A stretch of 35,663 bases of DNA from Gallionella sp. (lineage in GTDB: Bacteria > Pseudomonadota > Gammaproteobacteria > Burkholderiales > Gallionellaceae): the NCBI GenBank assembly GCA_017880865.1, contig JADGRL010000029.1, positions 1 through 35,663 on the forward strand, in the 5' to 3' direction. The position numbers were made by a program, and so were the translations under genes. Shown piece by piece: positions 1 to 6,613 of this stretch; the first letter of the stretch is position 1, and every line of letters starts with the position of its first letter. The notes beneath the pieces were generated by a model that saw only the letters and a program-made list of their open reading frames with translations, had not been told where the DNA came from and did not search any database.

Positions 1-1
1 A

Positions 2-184
2 CAGGTGATCGCGCTGAACAAGCTCAATCCGCAGGTGGCCGCACGTTTGGTACGCACGCTGGATCACTGGAAAAAATACCAGCCTGCGCTGAAACAACAT
101 ATGCAGGCTGCGTTGCAGAAAGTAGCCGCGGCCAAAGGCTTGTCCAAGGATGTGCAGGAGGTGGTGTTTAAGACTTTGGGGTAA
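2..184 (+). CDS. pepN: Aminopeptidase N (PepN), C-terminal end only
   Basis: This is the last 60 codons of an ORF that enters from the left edge and ends at TAA 182-184. The residues read LNPQVAARL, then a basic helical stretch, then LSKDVQEVVFKTLG. This matches the C-terminal helical domain of M1-family aminopeptidase N, which in E. coli also carries an NPQVA-type motif before the final helices. PepN is a cytoplasmic zinc aminopeptidase that trims N-terminal residues from peptides. The catalytic domain lies outside the window, so the call rests on the tail alone. It marks core chromosome at the left edge. Confidence 0.8.
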   Translation, partial: QVIALNKLNPQVAARLVRTLDHWKKYQPALKQHMQAALQKVAAAKGLSKDVQEVVFKTLG

Positions 185-209
185 CTGTTAGAACTCTTGG
201 GAGAAGTCA

Positions 210-401
210 GTGCAAATCCAACAATCAGCATTCCTCCAGTGTCCATATTGTGGAGAGCAAATCGAAGTCCTCATTGACTGCTCCGTCATGCGACAGGAAT
301 ACACCGAAGATTGTAGCGTCTGTTGCAGACCCATCATCATCTCCGTGGAGTCTTCCCAGGGCGAGGTGGTCAGTATTGAGGGGCGCACGGAAGATGAGTA
401 A
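210..401 (+). CDS. CPXCG motif-containing cysteine-rich zinc-ribbon-like protein
   Basis: A 63-residue protein with a CPYCG motif near residues 11-15 and a second cysteine group, CSVCC, near residues 35-39. Together these form a likely Zn-binding ribbon. Between them lies the VLIDCSVMRQEYTEDC segment usual for the CPXCG family, and the length is also typical of it. The function of the family is unknown. The start is GTG at 210, with a GGGAG Shine-Dalgarno at about 199-203. It begins 25 nt after the pepN stop in the same direction and may be co-transcribed with it. Confidence 0.85.
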   Translation: MQIQQSAFLQCPYCGEQIEVLIDCSVMRQEYTEDCSVCCRPIIISVESSQGEVVSIEGRTEDE

Positions 402-433
402 CGGGAAGGCAGGTCAGTTACCTCCTGTTCCCG
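402..433 (+). terminator. Hairpin after the CPXCG gene
   Basis: The bases right after the stop codon (402-413) pair imperfectly with 421-433: a CGGGAA..GCAGG arm against a CCT.CTG.TCCCG arm around a 7-nt loop. There is no clear T-run, so it is a weak intrinsic-terminator candidate. It marks the boundary between the pepN region and the accessory DNA. Confidence 0.35.
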
Positions 434-470
434 CCCTCCCACTGTCACGTCCTACGCGCCTTTGGCGTTA

Positions 471-875
471 CTACCCGCTCAAACCGAGACAACGCTTGAT
501 CGCCATAATATCTTCCATTGTCGGAATGGACTCTGGGGTGCGGGCAGGCTTAGGCCGGGCAGGGTCGCTGTAATCCGCAGTTGGCTCCATCAGCTCGTCC
601 GGATTGGTAAAGCCTTCATCACCGATCTTCCAGTTCGAGATTTCCACCCTGCATATCGCGATCACCTTGCGCCCATCAAAATCGACTAACACACCTGCGC
701 CTCGTAATGTCTTGCCGGCCCAATTAGGCACACAGATGTTACTGCGATAAATTGCAAGGTAGCGGTCGCTGTTAATCCTTCCCCATCCGGTTACAGGATC
801 GTCCACGAAGTGGCGCACTGACATTCTCTCAGGGGGCGGGAAGGGAGCATATATATTTTGTGCTTGATCACTCAT
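471..875 (-). CDS. Hypothetical protein, partner of the adjacent XRE regulator
   Basis: A 134-aa soluble protein with no signal peptide or membrane segment, and I do not recognise its family. It has a central beta-rich part around the motif VLVDFDGRKVIAICRVEISNW (residues about 63-83) and a proline-rich acidic part near residues 100-120 (ARPKPARTPESIP). The ATG at 873-875 is preceded by a good AGGGGA ribosome site. It starts 10 nt after the stop of the upstream XRE-type regulator on the same strand, so the two are almost certainly co-transcribed. A regulator followed by a small unknown protein suggests a phage- or island-type module, but a toxin or antitoxin role is only a guess. Confidence 0.6.
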   Translation of the reverse strand: MSDQAQNIYAPFPPPERMSVRHFVDDPVTGWGRINSDRYLAIYRSNICVPNWAGKTLRGAGVLVDFDGRKVIAICRVEISNWKIGDEGFTNPDELMEPTADYSDPARPKPARTPESIPTMEDIMAIKRCLGLSG

Positions 876-885
876 CGCAATCCCC

Positions 886-1281
886 TCATGCCGTTACTAT
901 GGCGAGGACTGCGCTGCGATCAATCACAGTCGCATGAGCATCGTTACCGCCTGTCACTTCGCGAAACGCACGTACCAGCTCAAGTTCATTGGCGGTCAGC
1001 ACGGTGCTGTTCATGATGTTCTCGATTGCTTCCCAACTTTCTGGGATGTACTCAAGCATGACGAGACGCAGCAAGTGTACTGGATCGACATCAAGCGCTT
1101 TGGCCAGCGGAGCGATTCTGTTGATCGGCAGCTTGGTATGACCTTGCTTGAACATCGTGATGATGTTGGGATTATCGAATCCACACTCTTGGGAAATCTC
1201 GCGCTGGGTTTTATCAACAGCAGCTATGCTATCGGCGAGAAATTCTGCGACGGTGAGGCGGGGTGGTAATTGTTTGGTCAT
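886..1281 (-). CDS. XRE-type helix-turn-helix regulator
   Basis: A 131-aa protein starting MTKQLPPRLTVAEFL. I chose the ATG at 1279-1281 because a GGAGAT ribosome site sits 4 nt upstream; the frame stays open further upstream to 1425 without such a site. Residues about 20-70 look like an XRE DNA-binding domain: a helix, then REISQECGFDNPNIITMFKQGHTKLPINRIAPLAKALDVDP, with the usual recognition helix and the LAKAL..DP end. The C-terminal half (about 75-131) is not recognised. It probably regulates itself and the next gene (471-875). A cluster of short repeats lies about 165-250 nt upstream. Confidence 0.75.
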   Translation of the reverse strand: MTKQLPPRLTVAEFLADSIAAVDKTQREISQECGFDNPNIITMFKQGHTKLPINRIAPLAKALDVDPVHLLRLVMLEYIPESWEAIENIMNSTVLTANELELVRAFREVTGGNDAHATVIDRSAVLAIVTA

Positions 1282-1445
1282 TTTAATCTCCATAATCATT
1301 AGTTGAATCGACATGCAATTCGCATCTCGCAAAATGATTATAGAAAGGCGCTCGCTTAAGTTTCGCGGCAGTATTATGTGATCCCAAGTTTGCAATTGCG
1401 CCTGCACCGCCAGACGATCCAGCAATCAAGCACTGCCGACCAAGC

Positions 1446-1527
1446 ACCTACTGAAACACCTACTGAAACCTCCAAAAACACCTCCTGAAACATCAAAAAT
1501 ACCCACTTAATTGCCAATTTTCAGTAG
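1446..1527. repeat. Cluster of CTACTGAAA-type short repeats
   Basis: The 12-mer ACCTACTGAAAC occurs twice in direct tandem (1446-1457 and 1458-1469). A third copy with one mismatch is at 1480-1491, and an inverted copy of the core (TTTCAGTAG) is at 1519-1527. The surrounding DNA is A+T-rich. The arrangement could be an operator or iteron-like binding array, possibly for the XRE regulator that starts at 1281. No binding data can be inferred from sequence alone. Confidence 0.6.
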
Positions 1528-2442
1528 TTTTTTGAATCTTCGTAACATATTGGTTTAATTAGATGTTTTGTCATATATCTTCCCTATTTCAGCTATTCCC
1601 CAGTAGGTAAATCACTTTTTTCTAAAAACCAGCTATCCAGACACTCAAACCTACTTGAATTCAGTCATACCAACCTCTACAGCGGAGTCGGCAATGTGAC
1701 GACACCAGGCAATATGAGGCGGCGCACTTGTCCGCGATTACGATCACAGCCCTCGAATCAGGCAAGCCGAATCCGACTTGGGCAACAGACGATGAAAAAC
1801 AAAACGGATGCTTCGGGCGGAACGGTTATTGGAGTTTTGAGCCTACAGCATCATGAAGTGATAGTTGGCAGACTAGGGTAAATTTCCAAGACGCTGACGA
1901 TAAGCGACCTGAGCAAATTCAGATTTTAGAAAAGCCACAATCATGAAGAAGGGTAGAAAGCTGAGAGGCTGAAGCAGTGCGCTCTGATAGGAGACCGAAG
2001 TCTAATGTGTAAGATTGGAACGTGGATGTATTGGTTGTTTTAACTCAGACAAAAATCTGGCGACCCTTATATGTCGCGACCCTTATACTTTGACTGAATG
2101 GCTACGAGATGCGATGTCCAGACCGCCACGGTCGTCGGCGGCGCGATCATCACCAACTCATCGTAGAGCGGTGCCACAGTCAATCGCGAACGCACCCGAC
2201 AACCGGAAGCGTCTGCATTCTGCTTCAGCTACATTATAGACATCTGCCGGCTTATTCTGTTGAGACCCCAAGTCCGAACCCAAAGTCCATTCACTGCGCG
2301 TTGCTCAGGCGTTGATTTAGATGCGCTTGGTCGTCAAATACTTCTTGGGTAACGAATCCCACCGTATCGCAACTACTCGCCCCCAATTGTCTGCCTTGTA
2401 GGGACACGTTCGCCAGTGCGAGGTATCCATCACTTGGAGTAT
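1528..2442. other. Gene-poor stretch with decayed coding traces
   Basis: I find no convincing gene here. A plus-strand frame is open from about 1659 to the stop at 1854-1856 and reads with protein-like composition (for example LSAITITALESGKPNPTW), but it has no usable start codon, so it may be a gene remnant. A 12-mer, GCGACCCTTATA, is repeated at 2060-2071 and 2076-2087. The rest has short frames on both strands with no ribosome sites and no recognisable motifs. It fits degraded accessory DNA between two XRE regulator genes. Confidence 0.4.
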
Positions 2443-2697
2443 TCAAGCGCGGTGTCGAAGGGTCTTCAGTCTTTGTTCGACGAGGCCAATCAAATCTCCC
2501 GCCGGAATTTTCAGTGCGTCGGCGAGAATAAAAATCGTTGCGAGTGCTGGACCTTTTTCGGCTCGCTCAAGGGCGCTGATATGGCTGCGCTCAGTTCCCG
2601 CGCGCTCGGCAAGCTGGTCTTGCGTGAGAGCCTGCTGCAAGCGTAATTCCTGCAACACTTCGCCAAATATAATCGTCGGTAATTTCTTGTCCTTCAT
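2443..2697 (-). CDS. Small XRE-family helix-turn-helix regulator
   Basis: An 84-aa protein that is essentially one XRE/Cro-C1 domain. It runs FGEVLQELRLQQALTQDQLAERAG, then a recognition helix with the SHISALERAEKGPALATI pattern, then ILADALKIPAGDLI, which is the classic five-helix layout. The ATG at 2695-2697 has no clear Shine-Dalgarno; the bases before it are CCCACCT. It is divergent from the lipoprotein gene at 2852, with 154 nt and two small inverted repeats in between, which may be its operators. It could be a lone island regulator or the antitoxin half of a lost toxin-antitoxin pair. Confidence 0.85.
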   Translation of the reverse strand: MKDKKLPTIIFGEVLQELRLQQALTQDQLAERAGTERSHISALERAEKGPALATIFILADALKIPAGDLIGLVEQRLKTLRHRA

Positions 2698-2702
2698 AGG
2701 TG

Positions 2703-2750
2703 GGCAAGGTTTGCCTAAACACCTGAGCTTGTCTGCATACGGTTGTATGC
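2703..2750. promoter_or_regulatory. Two small inverted repeats between divergent genes
   Basis: There are two perfect inverted repeats between the XRE gene (minus) and the lipoprotein gene (plus). GGCAA-GGT-TTGCC is at 2703-2715 and GCATAC-GGTT-GTATGC is at 2735-2750. Their size and position just upstream of the XRE start fit an autoregulatory operator. This is inferred from geometry only. Confidence 0.4.
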
Positions 2751-2851
2751 GTTACACTGAAAAAGTTAGCCATGCAAGAAACGTTGCATCTTCCTCTATG
2801 CCGACAGGGAGAGTTTTTTATTTCGGCAATTTAATTATTTGGAGATGCATT

Positions 2852-4231
2852 TTGAAACTTCAGCATTTGTTCGTCGCGGCAATCACAGTAGCTCTATTAT
2901 CAGGTTGCGGCGGGGGTGGGGGCAGCAGTTCTCCGGCAACCAGCACCAGCACACCGGCTACCCGTAACTTGGGCGGCGTTGCGGCAGTTGGCTCTCCGAT
3001 TGTCGCTGGCACCATCAACGTTAGTTGTGCATCAGGTAGCGCTCTCGCCTCCACCACCACGAGCAGTATGGGAGCATGGCAAGTTACTCTCGCTGGACAA
3101 ACTCTGCCCTGTGCGGTGCAGGTAACTGGCGGCACGATCAGCGGCGTAGCCAATACCACGCCCTACCAGTCCATTGCGATTACTCCAGGCACCGTGAACG
3201 TCACCCCGCTCACCGACCTGATGGTGGCCAATCTGGCTGGTACGGCAACCCCCAGCGTATGGTTCGCCGGGTTGAGCGCCAACCCCGCACCGCTTACTGC
3301 TATTAACCAAGCCTCAGTGACTGGAGCGCTCGCCAAAATGAGCGCCGCACTGCCCGCACTGACCTCGCTCAACACCATCAATCCGATCATCACGGCCTTT
3401 ACGCCCACTTCTGGCAACGTTAGCGACGACATGTTGACTGCCCTGAAAACGGCCATGACCAATACAGGTGTCACGTACACATCCTTGTTGAGCAATGCTT
3501 CCGTCCCAGCCTTTACCGCGCCTGTTACAGGTTTCGGCACAGCACTGGCGACCGCTTACGCGGGAACGACGAGTGGCGGCGGCACTGCAACACAAGTTCC
3601 GATTGCAGCGGTAATTCAAGGTAATGTCTACATTGACGGCAACCTAGTGAACTTGTCAACGGGTGTGCTAACGCCTCAAACTCCTGTCATGTGCGGTGGT
3701 ATTTCATCGGCCGCAGTAGGCGCGGACGGGGTTGCAATCGGCTCGCAAGTTGATGGCTCAATAGTAAAGTTCGATCCAGTGAGTGGGAACTGCACAAAAC
3801 TATTTACTGCACCGGAGTGGATTGGCGTACTTGCTATTGCACCCGATGGAACGATTGTTGGCCAAAGCCAAGCAAGTCTGTTCGGGGTAAATCAAATATA
3901 CCGATTCAGTTCATCTGGGGTCGTTCTGTCCAAGGTTGCTCTGAGTGGTGTTTCAGACTTTACTGGCTTTTCTTATGCTCCTAACGGGCATCTATACGGT
4001 GCTAGTGGGTTTAGTTGGTTTGAACTCAATCCAATAACTGGCAATGCCGTCTCCCAATTCTCTGGGACTCAACTTGGTCTAGGCATTTCTCAAGTGTGTA
4101 TTGATAGTGCTGGAACAGCCTACGCTCAAACCGTTGGAGTCTTATCCCGATATAACGCGATCACAGGAGCGCTTCTTGGCTCGATTACCCTACAACGAGA
4201 CCTTGGACTCCCCGCAATCATTTGTCGGTAG
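2852..4231 (+). CDS. Secreted lipoprotein with a C-terminal beta-propeller-like region
   Basis: A 459-aa predicted lipoprotein. I chose the TTG start at 2852 because a GGAG ribosome site lies 7 nt upstream and because it gives a compact signal peptide, MKLQHLFVAAITVALLSGC, with lipid attachment at Cys19. A Gly/Ser-rich linker follows. The part up to about residue 245 resembles surface-protein repeats with Thr/Ser/Ala-rich strands. From about 250 to the end there are repeated strands such as AIAPDGTIVG, SYAPNGHLYGAS and CIDSAGTAYAQ, as in NHL/SMP-type propellers. A ligand or enzyme role cannot be assigned. It is divergent from the XRE regulator at 2443-2697 and is followed by a strong hairpin. 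Confidence 0.75.
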   Translation: MKLQHLFVAAITVALLSGCGGGGGSSSPATSTSTPATRNLGGVAAVGSPIVAGTINVSCASGSALASTTTSSMGAWQVTLAGQTLPCAVQVTGGTISGVANTTPYQSIAITPGTVNVTPLTDLMVANLAGTATPSVWFAGLSANPAPLTAINQASVTGALAKMSAALPALTSLNTINPIITAFTPTSGNVSDDMLTALKTAMTNTGVTYTSLLSNASVPAFTAPVTGFGTALATAYAGTTSGGGTATQVPIAAVIQGNVYIDGNLVNLSTGVLTPQTPVMCGGISSAAVGADGVAIGSQVDGSIVKFDPVSGNCTKLFTAPEWIGVLAIAPDGTIVGQSQASLFGVNQIYRFSSSGVVLSKVALSGVSDFTGFSYAPNGHLYGASGFSWFELNPITGNAVSQFSGTQLGLGISQVCIDSAGTAYAQTVGVLSRYNAITGALLGSITLQRDLGLPAIICR

Positions 4232-4242
4232 TGCTGTGGGAT

Positions 4243-4293
4243 GAGGCTCGAACCCCAGATTTTCGAGTTTACAAATACTTGGGGTCGAGCCTC
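4243..4293 (+). terminator. Long-stem hairpin after the lipoprotein gene
   Basis: GAGGCTCGA(A)CCCCA at 4243-4257 pairs with TGGGGTCGAGCCTC at 4280-4293. This gives a stem of about 14 bp with one bulged A and a loop of about 22 nt, starting 11 nt after the stop codon. No T-run follows, so it may act as an mRNA 3'-end stabiliser or a Rho-type barrier rather than a simple intrinsic terminator. Confidence 0.5.
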
Positions 4294-4393
4294 ACCGCCT
4301 GCCTTGTGGGGGTGCTGCGAACGACAGGAACGTATCAGGGAATTTTCATTCTGCCCCACTTTTTTCATGTAATTGGCAAATTCGGAAGTGCTA

Positions 4394-4421
4394 GTCAATA
4401 CGTCAAAGTCAATACGTCAAA
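4394..4421. repeat. 14-bp perfect tandem repeat, two copies
   Basis: GTCAATACGTCAAA occurs twice in exact tandem at 4394-4407 and 4408-4421, about 75 nt upstream of the ASCH gene start. It contains CGTCAA, so it might serve as a regulator site or simply be a replication-slippage duplication. Confidence 0.6.
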
Positions 4422-4495
4422 TGGCCAGGAAATTTAGGCAGCGTCCATCCACACCGGCTTCTGCAAGAATAGCAAATTTAATAAGGAGCGACCCC

Positions 4496-4885
4496 ATGCG
4501 CGGTCTGCTGATACGCCAGCCCTACATTGACATGATTCTCGACGGTCGCAAAACTTGGGAGATGCGTAGTATCCGCTGCAACCGTCGCGGGCGGATTGCG
4601 CTTATTCAATCAGGCACACAAACTGTGGTTGGCGTCGCCGACATGGTTGAGTGCATCGGGCCACTGACTGACGAAGAGAGATTCGCTGCCGCAGACAGGC
4701 ATTGCGTGTCACCAGCCGAATGGTCGAATCCGAATTTCAAGAAATACCGTTTTGCGTGGGTGCTGTCGAATGTGCAGCCGCTGTCAAAACCGACTCCATA
4801 TCACCATCCATCGGGGGCTGTGACGTGGGTGACGCTGCACGAGGCTGTCAGCGATGCTATTACTGAACACCTTCATGTTAAATAA
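4496..4885 (+). CDS. ASCH-domain protein
   Basis: A 129-aa protein that begins MRGLLIRQPYIDMILDGRKTWEMRS, the signature start of ASCH/PUA-like domains: a strand, a helix with the K/R-T-W-E motif, then basic residues. It continues with RRGRIALIQSG, VVGVADMVECIG and YRFAWVLSNVQPL, the usual ASCH strands. The ATG at 4496 has an AAGGAG site 7 nt upstream. The ASCH fold binds RNA, and some members are nucleases or bind modified nucleotides; the substrate here is unknown. The next ORF starts 28 nt downstream in the same direction, so the two may form one unit. Confidence 0.8.
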   Translation: MRGLLIRQPYIDMILDGRKTWEMRSIRCNRRGRIALIQSGTQTVVGVADMVECIGPLTDEERFAAADRHCVSPAEWSNPNFKKYRFAWVLSNVQPLSKPTPYHHPSGAVTWVTLHEAVSDAITEHLHVK

Positions 4886-4913
4886 CGACGCGCACCAACG
4901 ATGATGGAAGCGA

Positions 4914-5549
4914 ATGACTAATTTTGGATTGCAGGGCATTCAGGTGCCTTTCGCTAGGGATGGCTCTTGCTTTCATCCTGGCCTTAAACGAAATGGAACA
5001 TATACGGTCGGTAATAGAACTGATGAACTGCACATTGAAGAATTTGGAAAGGCACTTTTTTTCCTGCAACAAATGACCGTGGCCGCATGGCGCAGACCAA
5101 ACCCAGAAGGAAACTGGGGCATTGTTGCATCAATTCGCTGGGGTGACCTGCCGGAAGTTATGGGCGATGTGCCTACATTATCAATTCAGAATGAAAAAAG
5201 GAACGTCATGACAGAAACAATCAAACCAAAAACAAAAGACTTTTATGCTGAAAAGGGCATGGCTCGCTACACCATGATTCTCGGCCCAGCGCACAAGGAC
5301 AAGATCGAGAATGTTGCCAAGACCTACGGCATCAGTCAGGGTAATGTGATTGAGGTTTTGCTGGATCAGATGGATGAGTCGCTGCTCGGCTCTTACTTCG
5401 AGGCCAAAAAGACGGTGAAGGGTACTCGTCAGGGTGCGAAGGGCGCGATCGTTGCGAAGTTGAAGGGTTTGACCCCTGAGCAGTTAAGAGCGGCCGAAGC
5501 CTATATCGCCTCCCTGTCAGCTCAATCTTCTGGAGCAGCGGTGAAATAA
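4914..5549 (+). CDS. Composite ORF: unknown N-terminal half plus ribbon-helix-helix-like C-terminal half
   Basis: One open frame of 211 aa that appears to be two proteins in line. Residues 1-98 are an unrecognised small domain with the stretch WRRPNPEGNWGIVASIRWGD. At 5208 an internal ATG with an AAAGGA ribosome site 5 nt upstream would give a 113-aa protein starting MTETIKPKTKDFY. In that part, RYTMILGPAHKDKIENVAKTYG followed by ISQGNVIEVLLDQM looks like a ribbon-helix-helix DNA-binding fold. The end is helical (LTPEQLRAAEAYIASLSAQ). The 4914 start has only GGAAG at 3 nt spacing, so the shorter protein may be the main product. It follows the ASCH gene by 28 nt and could be its regulator. Confidence 0.6.
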   Translation: MTNFGLQGIQVPFARDGSCFHPGLKRNGTYTVGNRTDELHIEEFGKALFFLQQMTVAAWRRPNPEGNWGIVASIRWGDLPEVMGDVPTLSIQNEKRNVMTETIKPKTKDFYAEKGMARYTMILGPAHKDKIENVAKTYGISQGNVIEVLLDQMDESLLGSYFEAKKTVKGTRQGAKGAIVAKLKGLTPEQLRAAEAYIASLSAQSSGAAVK

Positions 5550-5559
5550 TCCGATCGTA

Positions 5560-5838
5560 ATGATAAAAGCTCTCGCAATCTTCGTCACTATCACGGCTGC
5601 CGCCATGACTTCGGTCGCTGCTTGGGATAGGGGCGCTACGCCGCCCGGAAGAGTCCATTACTGAGATTACTCTCGCCGTTACTGAAATTACTGTCGCCGC
5701 TACTATCGCCGTTACTGAGATCGCCGCCATTACTCCCGCCGCTACTATTGGCGCTACTCTAGCCATTACTGAGGGTGACGACGCTACTCCCGCCGTTACT
5801 GATGATATTACTGCGGTAACGGCGGCTGTAAACGCTGG
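5560..5838 (+). pseudogene. Secreted Tyr/Arg-rich small protein gene broken by in-frame TGA codons
   Basis: ATG 5560 opens a clean signal peptide of about 21 residues (MIKALAIFVTITAAAMTSVAA) followed by WDRGATPPGRVHY, then TGA at 5662-5664. Reading on in the same frame gives a Y/R-rich repeat pattern, with further TGA codons mostly directly after TAC. Many proteobacteria carry short secreted proteins rich in YW/YR repeats, so TGG-to-TGA changes are a plausible history. No strong ribosome site is visible. It begins 11 nt after the previous stop. The +1 frame is open through the same repeat and reads like Val-Thr-Glu-Ile repeats. I treat the locus as a degenerate gene, not as evidence of recoding. 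No other gene is visible in 5550-5903. Confidence 0.4.
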
Positions 5839-5903
5839 GGAATGCAAACCGACCGTGGCGGGAAGCAGGGCGCTGCTGGGTTGCTCTCGTTAGGGTCTTT
5901 ACC

Positions 5904-6212
5904 TCAGGCCGCCAGTCTTTCCATGGGTCTGACTTCTTGCTCGATTCGCTTGCCGGTCTCGGTCTCGGCCTGCTTCAGGTCAAAAGAGCTTTGCAGGTTA
6001 AGCCAGAATTGCGCCGTAGTACCGAGGCAGCGCGCCAGCCGTAGCGCAGTGTCAGGCGTAATAGCTCGACGCTCGCGCACAATGTCGTTGATTCGAGTGG
6101 CGGGTACACGCAGCTCAATCGCCAAAGCGTGGGCGCTCATATTCAGGGGCACAAGATATTCCTCGCGGATTATCTCTCCTGGGTGTATCGGTCTCATCTT
6201 GTTCGTTGCCAT
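5904..6212 (-). CDS. higA: HigA-family antitoxin
   Basis: A 102-aa XRE-type antitoxin with the HigA hallmark start RPIHPGEIIREEYLVPLNMS, a helix-turn-helix (ALAIELRVPATRINDIVRERRAITPDTALRLARCLG) and the C-terminal TAQFWLNLQSSFDLK element that packs against the toxin. It lies 12 nt downstream of the HigB-type toxin gene, the toxin-first order typical of higBA. HigA neutralises HigB and represses the operon promoter. The length and motifs are intact, so it is likely functional. Confidence 0.93.
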   Translation of the reverse strand: MATNKMRPIHPGEIIREEYLVPLNMSAHALAIELRVPATRINDIVRERRAITPDTALRLARCLGTTAQFWLNLQSSFDLKQAETETGKRIEQEVRPMERLAA

Positions 6213-6224
6213 GTCATAACCTCT

Positions 6225-6506
6225 TCAGTGGTAATCGACGATCTCTACGTTTTTCGGCCCGGTTGCTGTCCAGACAAAGCACACGCGCCATTGGTCATTG
6301 ATGCGGATGCTGTGTTGTCCTTTGCGATCATCTTTCAATGCTTCGAGCCGGTTGCCAGGTGGCGAGGCCAAGTCTCGCAATTCCTCAGCATCATCGAGCA
6401 TCTGCAACTTGCGCTGTGCGACGGATTCAATGTTCTTGAACCGCTTCGGCTTTCTGTCTTCGTAAAGCGCTTCTGTATCGGCGCAAAGGAATGATCGGAT
6501 CGTCAT
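6225..6506 (-). CDS. higB: HigB-family toxin (RelE/ParE superfamily)
   Basis: A 93-aa protein with family features: a MTIRSFLCADTEALY start, a basic helix region (KPKRFKNIESVAQRKLQMLDDAEELRDL), the PPGNRLEALKDDRKGQHSIRINDQWRVCFVW core strands, and the C-terminal VEIVDYH. HigB toxins are ribosome-dependent mRNA interferases. The RINDQWRVCF strand and the terminal DYH are what mark this family, and both are intact. It is the first gene of the higBA operon. A promoter ends only a few bases before the ATG, so the message may be almost leaderless. Confidence 0.93.
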   Translation of the reverse strand: MTIRSFLCADTEALYEDRKPKRFKNIESVAQRKLQMLDDAEELRDLASPPGNRLEALKDDRKGQHSIRINDQWRVCFVWTATGPKNVEIVDYH

Positions 6507-6511
6507 GTTTT

Positions 6512-6546
6512 ATTCTATTGCCGTTATGCGTTTAACGTCAAGCGTT
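6512..6546 (-). promoter_or_regulatory. Promoter and operator-like repeats of higBA
   Basis: On the minus strand, TTGACG (6541-6536) and TAGAAT (6517-6512) lie 18 bp apart, each one mismatch from the sigma-70 consensus. The -10 ends 5 nt before the higB ATG. Inverted repeats overlap the promoter: GTTA-N6-TAAC at 6523-6536 and AACG-N5-CGTT at 6534-6546. The CGTTAT motif also repeats 21 bp apart (6522 and 6543). These are likely HigA operator sites. Confidence 0.6.
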
Positions 6547-6613
6547 ATATAAATACTACTGCGTACCATTGCCGTTGCACGCCACATTAAATGCTGATAT
6601 GGAATTGAACGGC

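Noticed and set aside
1446..1527. CRISPR array
   Set aside because: The repeats are 12 bp, nearly adjacent, without spacers of constant length, and no cas genes occur in the window.
1960..2110. Group II intron or other ribozyme end
   Set aside because: A GTGCG-like start occurs, but no domain V hairpin or reverse-transcriptase frame is visible.
4243..4293. Integron attC site
   Set aside because: The stem is long and perfect but lacks the RYYYAAC/GTTRRRY ends and the asymmetric bulges of attC; no integron integrase is present.
5560..5838. TGA read as Trp by an altered genetic code
   Set aside because: Core genes in the window use TGG for Trp and TGA as a true stop, so a code change is not supported; decay is simpler.
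5332..5847. Minus-strand frame of 171 codons over the TGA-rich repeat
   Set aside because: It is Ala/Val/Ser repeat coding generated by the same short DNA repeat and overlaps the 3' end of a better-supported plus-strand gene.
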